Positions 1-8,697 of a DNA stretch of 64,000 nt are shown one piece after another. Source of the DNA: Marinobacter sp. EhC06 (GTDB taxonomy: Bacteria > Pseudomonadota > Gammaproteobacteria > Pseudomonadales > Oleiphilaceae). The position numbers and the translations under genes are program-made. Location of the stretch: assembly GCF_001650915.1 (NCBI RefSeq), contig NZ_LXYO01000003.1:62001-126000 (forward strand), written 5' to 3'. The notes beneath the pieces are model-generated. The model did no database searches. It was not told where the DNA came from and saw only the letters and a list, made by a program, of their open reading frames with translations. Positions within the stretch are counted from its first letter, which is position 1. The number at the start of each line of letters is the position of its first letter.

Positions 1-664
1 TCACCAGAACGGGCTCACCATCGCGCATTTGAAATTCTGTCTTGATGCTGGAACCAACCACCTGTTCCGGCGGTACGCCGTAAACCGCCTCGGAAAATAC
101 CCGCATAAGCTCTACGCCTCCACCGGACACAATAAAGGTTTTAAAACCGTTGGCGCGCAGGTAATCCAGCACCTCCAGCATCGGTTGATAGACCATTCCG
201 GTAAAGGGCTTTCCAGTCTCGGGATGCCGGGCCGTCTCTAGCCAATCCGCCACCTCTGCTTCAAACTCGTCGGTCGTCATACCAGCATGGGTCGCCATGA
301 TGATCTTCATCAACGCTTCCTCACCGCCAGCCAGCGCCGACTCAAGATCATTATCGAGGATACCTTTAAACGGTTGTTGATCCTTCCACTCAGGGTGGGA
401 TGGTGCCAGAGCTTTTACCCGATCAACCGCATAGAAGAGCTGGCTATAGGCCGGTTTCTCAGCCCACAGGGTCCCGTCGTTATCGAACACCGCGATACGC
501 TCCGCCGGTGGCACATAATCAGGGCTGTCTTCTTCGGTAACGAGTTCAACGAACTCCACAATTGCCGTTTTGCTCGCCCCGTCGTTCCAGGAAGGTAAGG
601 GTTCCGCAGCCAGCGTGGGAGACACGAACAAAAACAGGACGATCAGGGCATATCTCGCAAACAT
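1..664 (-). CDS. Secreted HAD-family phosphatase, 3' end cut by window edge
   Basis: The reverse strand is open from an ATG at 664 to the first base of the window, giving about 221 residues without a stop, so the C-terminus lies outside. Residues 1-20 form a signal peptide (MFARYALIVLFLFVSPTLAA), so the enzyme is probably periplasmic. The HAD nucleophile motif I is visible as AVFDNDGTLW, with the two aspartates of DxDGT, and a motif II-like FIVSGGG lies further on. The family hydrolyses phosphoesters or phosphoanhydrides through an aspartyl-phosphate intermediate; the substrate cannot be read from the sequence. It lies 80 bp downstream of the arylsulfatase on the same strand and may be co-transcribed, which hints at joint scavenging of organic sulfate and phosphate esters (inference). 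Confidence 0.85.
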   Translation of the reverse strand, partial: MFARYALIVLFLFVSPTLAAEPLPSWNDGASKTAIVEFVELVTEEDSPDYVPPAERIAVFDNDGTLWAEKPAYSQLFYAVDRVKALAPSHPEWKDQQPFKGILDNDLESALAGGEEALMKIIMATHAGMTTDEFEAEVADWLETARHPETGKPFTGMVYQPMLEVLDYLRANGFKTFIVSGGGVELMRVFSEAVYGVPPEQVVGSSIKTEFQMRDGEPVLV

Positions 665-744
665 AAGCTGGTCCTTCAGTTAATTTGCAGGAGGCGCGCC
701 TGACCACAAGGGTGCCAGGCGCGCCATGGGGTGAGGCTCACGAA

Positions 745-2367
745 TCAGCGTGTCCCACCTGTCTCCTTGAGTTTCTCGACAATACCTTCGAGATTAAACG
801 ACCCTGGCTTCTGGCTCGGTGGGTAGTCGATAAATGTCTGCGCATACTTGGCCGCAGCTGCCTGCATCGGCACCAGAATAAATGCGTGATCCAGGAACCA
901 GTCATTGTAGGTGTTTGAGTTATGCTGCGCCTTTTCGAAGGGGTCACGGCGAAGATTGAACAGCAGGGGCACACGCAGCTCAGTAAACGGCTCACGCCAG
1001 ACCTCAAAGGCTTCTCCGCGGTTCTCATAGAACACGGCCTTCCAGTCGCCCAGACGGATGGCGACCATCTCACCGTCGTCGTTGAAGTACCAGAACTCCT
1101 TGCGTGGGGAGGCGGCGATATCGTCATTGATGGTTTCGAAGCTGCCTGCCTTGGACAGATACTCGGTCATGTCGTAGCCGTCGAGATGATTCTTGTACTC
1201 CCGCCCGATCGCCTCATAGCCATCGAGCAGGTCTTCCTTGAGGTCATCCTTGCCCGCAGCTGCGGCAAATGTGGTCATCCAGTCTTCGTGGGCGACCAGG
1301 CCGTTGATGGTAGTACCGGCAGGAAATTCTCCGGGCCAACGCACAAAGGCGGGCACACGGTATGCCCCCTCCCAGTTGGAGTTCTTTTCACTGCGGAACG
1401 GCGTGGTGCCGGCGTCTGGCCAGGTGTTGTAATGCGGGCCATTATCGGTTGAATAGAACACGATGGTGTTGTCGGAGATGCCCAGCTCGTCGAGGTGGTC
1501 CAGCAGTTCGCCCACATGCCGGTCGTGTTCAACCATACCGTCGTGGTATTCGTTGCCGCTCGCCCCGCTTATTCCAGTATGTTCGTCTTTGACGTGGGTA
1601 CGGAAGTGCATACGAGTCGCGTTCCACCAAGTGAAAAAGGGCTTGCCGGCTTCGTGTTGGCGCTTAATAAAGTCTTTGGCAGCCGCAAGCGTTTCCTCAT
1701 CAACGGTCTCCATCCGTTTTTTGGTGAGCGGACCCGTATTTTCAATGTCTTGCGTACCGTCGTCGTCAACAGTCACCTTAAGCACACCCCGTGGCCCCCA
1801 CTTCTCTGCGAAGGTTTCCCCGCTGGGTAGCACGTAGTCGCCCGGGTAGTCCCTATGCTCCGGCTCTTCTTCCGCATTCAGGTGATAAAGGTTTCCGAAG
1901 AATTCGTCGAAACCGTGGTTGGTGGGCAGGTGTTCATCCCGGTCGCCGAAGTGGTTCTTGCCAAACTGACCGGTGGCGTAGCCAAGAGACTTCATAACCG
2001 CCGCAATGGTGATATCTGTCTCCTGCCATCCCTCTTGGGCCCCAGGGAGGCCGACCTTGGTCATGCCGGTACGAACCGGGCTTGTACCGCCAACGAAAGA
2101 GGCACGGCCAGCGGTGCAGGACTGTTGGCCATAATAGTCCGTGAAGGCGATACCTTCATTGGCAATGCGGTCGATATTAGGAGTGGTGTAGCCCATCATG
2201 CCACGGTTGTTGTGGCTGATGTTCCATGTACCAATATCATCGCCCCAGATGACGAGGATGTTGGGTTTCTCTCCCTCAGCGCCCTGAGCCAGCGAACTTA
2301 CCGAAAGTGCAAGACCTGCGGTAAGCCCCATAATGAATCTCGCGGATCTTTCAAACCAAAAAGCCAT
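745..2367 (-). CDS. Periplasmic arylsulfatase (formylglycine-dependent sulfatase)
   Basis: A 540-residue sulfatase. A longer reading from 2427 exists, but the ATG at 2367 has a GAGGAG ribosome binding site and opens a proper signal peptide (about residues 1-30, ending near SLAQGAEG). After it come the metal-binding Asp43-Asp44 (IWGDDIG) and the sulfatase signature SCTAGR, where Cys84 is the residue that must be oxidised to formylglycine; a GKNHFGD motif follows. The family hydrolyses sulfate esters using a calcium ion. It is followed on the same strand by a secreted HAD phosphatase. The formylglycine-generating enzyme needed for activation is not in this window. The natural substrate (aryl, choline or sugar sulfate) cannot be decided. 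Family assignment is secure. Confidence 0.93.
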   Translation of the reverse strand: MAFWFERSARFIMGLTAGLALSVSSLAQGAEGEKPNILVIWGDDIGTWNISHNNRGMMGYTTPNIDRIANEGIAFTDYYGQQSCTAGRASFVGGTSPVRTGMTKVGLPGAQEGWQETDITIAAVMKSLGYATGQFGKNHFGDRDEHLPTNHGFDEFFGNLYHLNAEEEPEHRDYPGDYVLPSGETFAEKWGPRGVLKVTVDDDGTQDIENTGPLTKKRMETVDEETLAAAKDFIKRQHEAGKPFFTWWNATRMHFRTHVKDEHTGISGASGNEYHDGMVEHDRHVGELLDHLDELGISDNTIVFYSTDNGPHYNTWPDAGTTPFRSEKNSNWEGAYRVPAFVRWPGEFPAGTTINGLVAHEDWMTTFAAAAGKDDLKEDLLDGYEAIGREYKNHLDGYDMTEYLSKAGSFETINDDIAASPRKEFWYFNDDGEMVAIRLGDWKAVFYENRGEAFEVWREPFTELRVPLLFNLRRDPFEKAQHNSNTYNDWFLDHAFILVPMQAAAAKYAQTFIDYPPSQKPGSFNLEGIVEKLKETGGTR

Positions 2368-2642
2368 CACAATTCTCCTCACGTCAAACAGCCGTCGTTC
2401 TCCGACACTGCCGAATGACATCCTCAAGCCGTGATGGCTACTATTCGGTCAGGAACGTCCTATTCCCTAAACACAAAATTAAATCTAGATCAGAGTGTTT
2501 GCTTTGCCAAATATCCAATTGGAATTTTAGCCGACGTCTCCCGGTTGCCCTCTGGAAGGATTTCTTTCTTTCGTTTTAAGGGTTTTAGCAGTTTCAGGCG
2601 GCTCAAGAAAATCTCGACAAGAGGGTCTACCCCTAAACCGCA

Positions 2643-2660
2643 GTTTACGTTAAGGTAAAC
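2643..2660. promoter_or_regulatory. Candidate LiuR-type (MerR family) operator ahead of bkd
   Basis: GTTTACGTTAAGGTAAAC is an 18-bp palindrome with one mismatched central pair. It resembles, from memory, the TTTACGTTAACGTAAA-like palindromes reported for LiuR, the MerR-family regulator of leucine/isovalerate and branched-chain catabolism in gammaproteobacteria. It sits 110 bp ahead of the branched-chain dehydrogenase operon, which is a known type of LiuR target. No regulator gene is in the window, so the assignment rests on motif and context. Confidence 0.5.
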
Positions 2661-2664
2661 GTCA

Positions 2665-2695
2665 CCTGGCACGAATCACACCAGATTCTGCCAGG
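2665..2695. promoter_or_regulatory. Second, longer inverted repeat ahead of bkd
   Basis: The arms CCTGGCA-C-GAATC and GATTC-TGCCAGG pair over 12 bp with a single bulged C around a 6-base loop. It abuts the LiuR-like palindrome and lies 75 bp before the E1 alpha start. There is no T-run, so it is not an intrinsic terminator. It could be a second operator or an mRNA leader hairpin; the transcription start is unknown. Confidence 0.35.
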
Positions 2696-2716
2696 CTGTC
2701 TACAATGACATTAACT

Positions 2717-2735
2717 ACACTCCCACAAGGAGTGT
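2717..2735 (+). promoter_or_regulatory. Leader hairpin just before bkdA1
   Basis: ACACTCC-CACAA-GGAGTGT is a perfect 7-bp stem with a 5-base loop, followed by TTGTT, 34 bp before the bkdA1 start codon. The position would fit a leader hairpin or a small operator. The T-run is too short for a confident attenuator. Confidence 0.25.
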
Positions 2736-2769
2736 TTGTTCCTCAGGCCACTACCCCAGGAAGAGGATT

Positions 2770-3954
2770 ATGACAACAACAAAGTCCAAAGTTGTGTATT
2801 CCCCAGTGTTTACCGACGGTGCGGAATTTCGTATTCCCACGTTCAAGCTTCTGAAACAGGACGGCAAGCTCTACAAGAGCGCCAAGGCTCCTGATCTCGA
2901 CAAAGACAAGGCCCTTCGGATCTATCGGGCGATGGTCACCACCCGAATACTCGACGAGCGCATGCTAGCCGCCCAGCGACAGGGCCGCCTGAGCTTTTAC
3001 ATGCAGTGCACCGGCGAAGAAGCCGCCGTGATCGGCAGTGCGGCGGCACTGGATGATGGCGACATGATCATGGCGCAGTATCGGGAGCAAGGCGCCCTCG
3101 CCTATCGTGGCTTTACCATCGACGAATTCATGAACCAGCTGTTCGGCAACGAGATGGACTACGGCAAGGGCCGCCAGATGCCGGTGCATTATGGTTCGAA
3201 GAAGCTGAACTACATGACCATCTCCTCGCCACTGGCCACCCAGATTCCCCAGGCTACCGGCTATGCCTATGGCCAGAAGCTTCGCGGTGAAGGGCATTGC
3301 ACCATTACCTATTTCGGAGAAGGCGCCGCATCCGAAGGCGATTTCCATGCGGCCCTGAACATGGCGGCAGTTCATCGCGTACCGGTGATCTTCTTGTGCC
3401 GCAACAACGGTTATGCCATTTCCACGCCGGCCGCCGAACAGTTTGCTGCCGATGGCGTTGCACCCCGGGCTTACGGTTACAAGATGGACGTGATCCGGGT
3501 GGATGGCAACGACATTCTTGCGATGTACCAGGCCACCCAGGAAGCCCGAAAGCTGGCTGTGGAATACAACCGCCCCGTATTGATTGAGGCCATGAGCTAT
3601 CGCCTGGCTGCCCACTCTTCCTCCGATGACCCCTCCGGCTACCGCAGCAAGGACGAAGAGGCTGTGTGGCGTGAGAAAGATCCGATCCTGCGCATGCGCC
3701 TATGGCTGGAAAGCAAGAAATGGTGGAGTGAGCACGACGAAAAGCAGCTCCAGGAAAACATGCGCCGGGAAGTGCTTGAAACAATGAAGCGAGCCCAGAA
3801 ACGGCCACCACCGCCTCTTGAAACCCTGGTGAGCGATGTCTACGACGAGGTCCCGCCAGCGCTGGCTCAGCAGTTCGACAAATTGAAAGCCCATATCCGC
3901 CGGTATCCGGACGAATACCCGAAGAGTGCGGAACACGCCAAGGGAGGAGCATGA
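2770..3954 (+). CDS. bkdA1: Branched-chain 2-oxoacid dehydrogenase E1 alpha subunit
   Basis: A 394-residue thiamine-diphosphate-dependent E1 alpha subunit. With the beta subunit it decarboxylates the 2-oxo acids of valine, leucine and isoleucine and hands the acyl group to the E2 lipoyl arm. The stretch around [15 protein letters not shown] and [15 protein letters not shown] (about residues 181-220) matches the branched-chain rather than the pyruvate type, and [13 protein letters not shown] corresponds to the loop that is phosphorylated in the mitochondrial enzyme. Length is normal. The ATG at 2770 follows an AAGAGG ribosome binding site. It is the first gene of a tight operon with E1 beta (1 bp gap), E2 and a kinase-like gene, with palindromes in the leader. 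Confidence 0.93.
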   Translation: MTTTKSKVVYSPVFTDGAEFRIPTFKLLKQDGKLYKSAKAPDLDKDKALRIYRAMVTTRILDERMLAAQRQGRLSFYMQCTGEEAAVIGSAAALDDGDMIMAQYREQGALAYRGFTIDEFMNQLFGNEMDYGKGRQMPVHYGSKKLNYMTISSPLATQIPQATGYAYGQKLRGEGHCTITYFGEGAASEGDFHAALNMAAVHRVPVIFLCRNNGYAISTPAAEQFAADGVAPRAYGYKMDVIRVDGNDILAMYQATQEARKLAVEYNRPVLIEAMSYRLAAHSSSDDPSGYRSKDEEAVWREKDPILRMRLWLESKKWWSEHDEKQLQENMRREVLETMKRAQKRPPPPLETLVSDVYDEVPPALAQQFDKLKAHIRRYPDEYPKSAEHAKGGA

Positions 3955-3955
3955 G

Positions 3956-4933
3956 ATGACCAAGATGAATATGCTCCAGGCGATCAACAACGCCCTCGAC
4001 ACCGCTATGGCAGAAGACGAGCGAGTGCTGTGTTTCGGTGAGGATGTGGGCGTCTTTGGCGGCGTTTTCCGTGCCACCAGCAACCTGCAACAGAAATATG
4101 GCAAGGCGCGTTGCTTCAACACGCCGCTGGTAGAGCAAGGCATCATCGGGTTTGCCAACGGCCTTGCAGCCCAGGGCTCCGTGCCGGTGGCCGAGATCCA
4201 GTTTGCCGACTACATCTTCCCGGCGTTCGATCAGATCGTGAACGAATCCGCCAAGTTCCGCTATCGTTCAGGCAACCTGTTCAACGTGGGCGGGCTGACC
4301 ATTCGCGCGCCTTACGGCGGCGGCATTGCCGGTGGTCTGTACCACTCACAATCACCGGAAGCCTACTTTGCCCACACCCCGGGCTTGAAAATCGTGGTGC
4401 CGCGTAACCCGCACCAGGCCAAAGGGTTGTTGCTCGCAGCTATCCACGATCCCAACCCTACCCTGTTCTTCGAGCCCAAGCGGCTTTACCGGGCCTCGGT
4501 GGGTGAAGTGCCAGATGAAGACTATCGCCTGCCTTTGGGCGAGGCCGAAGTCACCAAGGAAGGCACGGATGTAACGATTCTGGGCTGGGGCGCCCAGATG
4601 GAAGTGATTGATCAGGCCGTGGAACGGGCCGAGAAAGATGGTATTTCCTGTGAGGTCATCGACCTGAGGACCATTCTGCCCTGGGACGTGGAAACCGTCG
4701 CCAACTCCGTGTTCAAGACCGGACGGCTGGTGGTCACCCACGAAGCTCCCCTGACCGGCGGCTTCGCCGGTGAAATCGCCGCCACGATTCAGGAACGGTG
4801 CTTCCTGTATCTGGAGTCTCCGATCGCTCGGGTAACCGGGATGGACACCCCCTTCCCGCTGGTGCTGGAAAAAGAGCACCTACCCAACCACCTGAAGGTC
4901 TACGAGGCCATCAGGGCGAGCGTTGAATTCTAG
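3956..4933 (+). CDS. bkdA2: Branched-chain 2-oxoacid dehydrogenase E1 beta subunit
   Basis: The 325-residue transketolase-like beta subunit. A longer frame starts at 3926 inside bkdA1, but the ATG at 3956 comes 1 base after the bkdA1 stop and has a GGAGGA ribosome binding site, so it is preferred. The ThDP-binding N-terminal half contains [10 protein letters not shown] and NTPLVEQGI, and the C-terminal transketolase-like domain begins near TILGWGAQ. The length and the 26-bp gap to the E2 gene are typical. It pairs with the alpha subunit to form the heterotetrameric E1 of the complex. Confidence 0.93.
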   Translation: MTKMNMLQAINNALDTAMAEDERVLCFGEDVGVFGGVFRATSNLQQKYGKARCFNTPLVEQGIIGFANGLAAQGSVPVAEIQFADYIFPAFDQIVNESAKFRYRSGNLFNVGGLTIRAPYGGGIAGGLYHSQSPEAYFAHTPGLKIVVPRNPHQAKGLLLAAIHDPNPTLFFEPKRLYRASVGEVPDEDYRLPLGEAEVTKEGTDVTILGWGAQMEVIDQAVERAEKDGISCEVIDLRTILPWDVETVANSVFKTGRLVVTHEAPLTGGFAGEIAATIQERCFLYLESPIARVTGMDTPFPLVLEKEHLPNHLKVYEAIRASVEF

Positions 4934-4959
4934 GCTGATATCAGGACAGGAGAGCGACT

Positions 4960-6561
4960 ATGAGTGATTTTATACTGCCCGATATCGGCGAAGGTATCGT
5001 GGAATGTGAACTGGTCAAATGGCTGGTCAGTGAAGGCGATGTCATCGAGGAAGATCAGCCAGTGGCCGAGGTGATGACCGACAAGGCCCTGGTGGAAATT
5101 CCGGCACCCTACAAGGGCCGTGTAACCCGCCTTTATTACAAGGAAGGCGATATCGCCAAGGTTCATGCCCCGCTGTTTGAGCTGGTGGATGAGAGCGAAA
5201 GCGGTGGCCAGGCGCCGGCGGCCCAATCTCCGGAGTCTGCCAAACCAGAGCCAGCCGGTGATACCAACACCGAATCCGCTACACGCCCAGCCTCTGACGA
5301 TGACGCCACCGAGGACTTTATCCTGCCGGATATCGGCGAAGGGATTGTCGAGTGCGAGGTGGTGGAATGGCGGGTCGCCGAAGGTGACGAAATCGAGGAA
5401 GACCAGCCCGTTGTCGACGTGATGACCGATAAGGCCATGGTTGAAATTACCGCTCCCAAAGCCGGGCGCGTAACCAAGCTCTATCATCAACAGCAGGCAA
5501 TGGCCAAAGTTCATGCCCCGCTGTTCGCGTTCATCCCCCGAGATCGTGAAGAGCCGGACGAGCCCAAAGCCAAACCGGTGCCCGCCGCTGCCCAGCTCTC
5601 AACGGCAACGGCCTCCCCTGTGGCTACGGCGAGCCGACAGCGTATTCCCGCCAGCCCTGCGGTTCGTCGCCTGGTTCGGGAGCACCAGCTCAATCTCGGC
5701 GACATCGCCGGGTCCGGTAAGGATGGCCGGGTGCTGAAAGCCGATGTACTGGCTCATCTTGAGGAAGGCCCAAAACCGGCCCAGACTCAGGCGCGCGCCG
5801 ACGACACGCAAGCTACCACCACGAGCAGTGCCCGCAGGCAACTGGCGCCGGAACAGGAAGTACGGGTCGAGCCTATCCGGGGCATGAAAGCCGCCATGGC
5901 AAAAAGCATGGTGAAATCGGCCACCACCATTCCTCACTTTATCTACAGCGAGGATATCGACGTCACCGATCTGCTCAAGCTGCGGGAACAACTGAAGCCG
6001 GAGGCAGAAGCACGGGGCTCAAGACTTACGCTCATGCCCTTCGTCATGAAGGCGATTGCGCTCGCCGTCCAGGAATACCCGGTACTCAACAGCCAGCTCA
6101 ACGATGAGGTCACGGAGATTCGCTACCTGCCCCAGTGCAATATCGGTATGGCGGTGGATGGCAAGGCAGGGCTTATGGTGCCGAACATCAAGGGCGTTGA
6201 AAGCCTGTCATTGCTGGGCATTGCCGACGAGGTGGCGCGCCTGACCGAAGCGGCGCGATCTGGTCGCGTCAGTCAGGAAGACCTCAAGGGCGGCACCATC
6301 ACCATCTCCAACATTGGTGCACTGGGCGGCACCTACGCATCGCCCATTATCAATGCACCGGAGGTGGCCATTGTTGCCCTGGGACGCACCCAGAAACTGC
6401 CCCGGTTTGATGCCAACGGCCAGGTGGTGGAACGCTCCATCATGACCGTGAGCTGGGCCGGCGATCATCGCATTATCGACGGCGGAACCATCGCCCGATT
6501 CTGCAATCGCTGGAAAGGTTATCTGGAATCGCCTCAAACCATGCTCCTGCATATGGGCTGA
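4960..6561 (+). CDS. bkdB: Dihydrolipoamide acyltransferase E2 with two lipoyl domains
   Basis: A 533-residue E2 core subunit of the branched-chain dehydrogenase complex. It has two N-terminal lipoyl domains, with lipoylated lysines expected at Lys42 and Lys158 (VMTDKALVEI and VMTDKAMVEI), a Pro/Ala/Glu-rich linker, a peripheral-subunit (E1/E3) binding domain near residues 230-270 (IPASPAVRRLVREH) and a catalytic acyltransferase domain. That domain ends with the active-site DHRIIDGG, His503 and Asp507. Many branched-chain E2 proteins have one lipoyl domain, so the duplication is notable. The start has a GGAGAG ribosome binding site. No lipoamide dehydrogenase (E3) follows, so E3 must be shared from another locus. 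Confidence 0.94.
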   Translation: MSDFILPDIGEGIVECELVKWLVSEGDVIEEDQPVAEVMTDKALVEIPAPYKGRVTRLYYKEGDIAKVHAPLFELVDESESGGQAPAAQSPESAKPEPAGDTNTESATRPASDDDATEDFILPDIGEGIVECEVVEWRVAEGDEIEEDQPVVDVMTDKAMVEITAPKAGRVTKLYHQQQAMAKVHAPLFAFIPRDREEPDEPKAKPVPAAAQLSTATASPVATASRQRIPASPAVRRLVREHQLNLGDIAGSGKDGRVLKADVLAHLEEGPKPAQTQARADDTQATTTSSARRQLAPEQEVRVEPIRGMKAAMAKSMVKSATTIPHFIYSEDIDVTDLLKLREQLKPEAEARGSRLTLMPFVMKAIALAVQEYPVLNSQLNDEVTEIRYLPQCNIGMAVDGKAGLMVPNIKGVESLSLLGIADEVARLTEAARSGRVSQEDLKGGTITISNIGALGGTYASPIINAPEVAIVALGRTQKLPRFDANGQVVERSIMTVSWAGDHRIIDGGTIARFCNRWKGYLESPQTMLLHMG

Positions 6562-6570
6562 CGTTTCATC

Positions 6571-8409
6571 ATGGCGCAGAAGACGCAACTGCAGCAGTTC
6601 TACATCCCCGAAGAGCAGTCGATCTATCTGCTCAGCCATGATGATGCCAAAAAGCTCAAGGACTGGGTGGCGCTCTGCGCTGCCCAGCTCCGCCAACTCG
6701 GTTACGACGACATCGAACTGATTGGCAAGGGCGCCTACGGCTTTGTGTTCGCCGGCCGCCTGCCGGGCTCGGCAATCGGCGGCCCGGAACATGTGTTCAA
6801 ATTCACTCGCATCAACCTGCCCCGACACCTCCAGGACCGGCTTGAAGATGAAGCCTACATTCTCGAGCAGGTCCGGCACCCCAGGGTGCCTCGGCTGATT
6901 TCCTATCAGCGGGCCAATAACCAACCGATTCTGGTTATGGAGCGTGCTGCCGGCCTGAACCTGGAAGAGGTTTCCCTACGTGATGGCCGCCTGAAACCGC
7001 GACTCATCATCCGCATCGCGGATCAGCTTGCCGACATCCTGCGAAACCTGCGCCGCGAAAACGGCCCCGCCGGCAGGCCGATCGTACACGGTGATATCAA
7101 ACCCTCGAATCTGGTTTTTGACGCCAGTACTGAAAACATCGCCCTGATTGACTGGGGCTCCTCCGTGTTCGCCCAGCTGGACGCCAACCAGCAGTTCATT
7201 ACCGCCAACGTGATGGAGCTGATGTCCGATAACCTGCAGCAAACCAACGCAAGGCTGGGGGATGTCTATTTTATTGGCGATGAACAGCTGAACGGGGGGC
7301 TGTCGTCTCCCCGTTTCGATGAACAAGGCGCGGCCGGCACGCTTTACGCCCTGGCTTCGGCGCAATCCTGCCGCTTTGGCCATCGGGCAATCCCGGCTAC
7401 CTCCCTGGGCCTGCCCATGGAGTTTGCCCGAATGCTGGATGGCATGCTGTCGCCGGATCCGGACACCCGCCGCAAAGCAGGTGACTATTATCTGAGAGAG
7501 ATGCCACGGATGGCCCGCGCGGTGATGATCGATCTGCCCGAAAAGCCGGTCGCGGCACAGGTACCCGTTTGGGTGCGGACCTCAGACCAGGAAATTGACA
7601 CCGTGGTTTACAGTTCTCGGAAGTCGTTCCTGCGCGAGGAAGGCGCACCCGAAACCCTGAACGATGTGAACGACGTGCAGCTGGACCGCTACTACAAAAA
7701 CTTCATGCAGGGCATGGGCGAAACGGAAAAAGCCTTCCTGGCCGCCGTCAGCCGGCTTGGGCGCTACCCGGTGGAAGGCGGGCTGGCCGTGCGCTGGGAA
7801 ACCGATGGCATCTACATAGACACGTCGATAAATCTGCACGATCCGGCATTGAAGTCGGCGTTTGTGCAGGCCGTCAACAACATGGTTTACCTGGCCCAGG
7901 CCATTTACCGGAAGGGGATTTTCAAAAGCTGCCTGTTCAACGCCCGAAACACCCTGCACGTTGATCGCGACGAGCCGACCCAGCCCTTTGTGGTGTCACC
8001 GAATATGAGGCTGCATTACGAGGTAAGTGCAGCACCGGAAGTAGAGGATGAAAGCCGGGTCCACTCCTACTTTGAGGACGGCCCGGACCCGGAGGAATTC
8101 CTGGTCTTACCTGACACCATTATTCATGCCCTGGAGGAGCTCAACGCCATCCATCACACAGGTATGATCATCTTCGAAGCCCTGCCCCGCCATCTCAAAA
8201 TCCACAGCCATTACCGGCTGCTGGACCCGGACCGGGAGCAGGAATTCCGCCGACTGCTGGACGTAATCCTGTCAGCGGTGGAACAGATTACCGGCCTGGG
8301 CGTTTCCGGGTTCATGAAAATGCCCTACAAAGACACCCGGTTCTTTCCGCATATCGAGCGCCTGCCTGAGAGGTACTACCCGCGCAATCCAAGGACCGAG
8401 CAAGCGTAA
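6571..8409 (+). CDS. Ser/Thr protein kinase-like protein in the bkd operon
   Basis: A 612-residue protein starting 9 bp after bkdB and almost certainly co-transcribed with it. Residues 50-300 have a eukaryotic-type kinase fold: a glycine-rich loop GKGAYGFVF (52-60), a candidate ATP-anchoring Lys77 (VFKFTRI), a catalytic loop HGDIKPSN with Asp175 and Lys177, and DWG (194-196) in place of DFG. It has HGD rather than HRD and no membrane segment, so it looks like a cytosolic, possibly atypical kinase. The C-terminal 300 residues match nothing I recognise. The operon position suggests regulation of the dehydrogenase complex, as happens in mitochondria with an unrelated kinase; that is inference. 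The 288 bp that follow hold no gene and no good terminator. Confidence 0.8.
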   Translation: MAQKTQLQQFYIPEEQSIYLLSHDDAKKLKDWVALCAAQLRQLGYDDIELIGKGAYGFVFAGRLPGSAIGGPEHVFKFTRINLPRHLQDRLEDEAYILEQVRHPRVPRLISYQRANNQPILVMERAAGLNLEEVSLRDGRLKPRLIIRIADQLADILRNLRRENGPAGRPIVHGDIKPSNLVFDASTENIALIDWGSSVFAQLDANQQFITANVMELMSDNLQQTNARLGDVYFIGDEQLNGGLSSPRFDEQGAAGTLYALASAQSCRFGHRAIPATSLGLPMEFARMLDGMLSPDPDTRRKAGDYYLREMPRMARAVMIDLPEKPVAAQVPVWVRTSDQEIDTVVYSSRKSFLREEGAPETLNDVNDVQLDRYYKNFMQGMGETEKAFLAAVSRLGRYPVEGGLAVRWETDGIYIDTSINLHDPALKSAFVQAVNNMVYLAQAIYRKGIFKSCLFNARNTLHVDRDEPTQPFVVSPNMRLHYEVSAAPEVEDESRVHSYFEDGPDPEEFLVLPDTIIHALEELNAIHHTGMIIFEALPRHLKIHSHYRLLDPDREQEFRRLLDVILSAVEQITGLGVSGFMKMPYKDTRFFPHIERLPERYYPRNPRTEQA

Positions 8410-8697
8410 ACCTCAGCCCGAGCCAACTTTTCTGTGTCCGCTATTTCGGACGCTATTGTCCGGTAAAACCAACACATCCAGGCCCGCACGCCGCCAACTG
8501 TCCCTTACACCGGACACTTTACGATGAAAACGGGAAGCAAAGCCCTCCAGAGCCATCAGAAACCTTTTAAAACAATGGCTTGGCCAACTGGCACAGTTCC
8601 TGTATTGAAACCGGTCATAACTACAAAAACTGCCTGAAGAACAAATCGTTAAGCATTCTGTTTTTCAATGTTGCTCGGACAATAATAAGGAACAACT

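Larger units (their letters stand above)
2368..2769. other. Intergenic region between divergent sulfatase and bkd operon
   Basis: About 400 bp with no convincing gene; short open frames here lack coding character. It must hold the promoters for the leftward sulfatase and the rightward bkd operon. The left half is A/T-rich with nothing recognisable. The right half holds three inverted repeats, listed separately (2643-2660, 2665-2695, 2717-2735). A TACAAT at 2701-2706 could be a -10 element for bkd, but no good -35 lies at the right distance. Confidence 0.6.
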
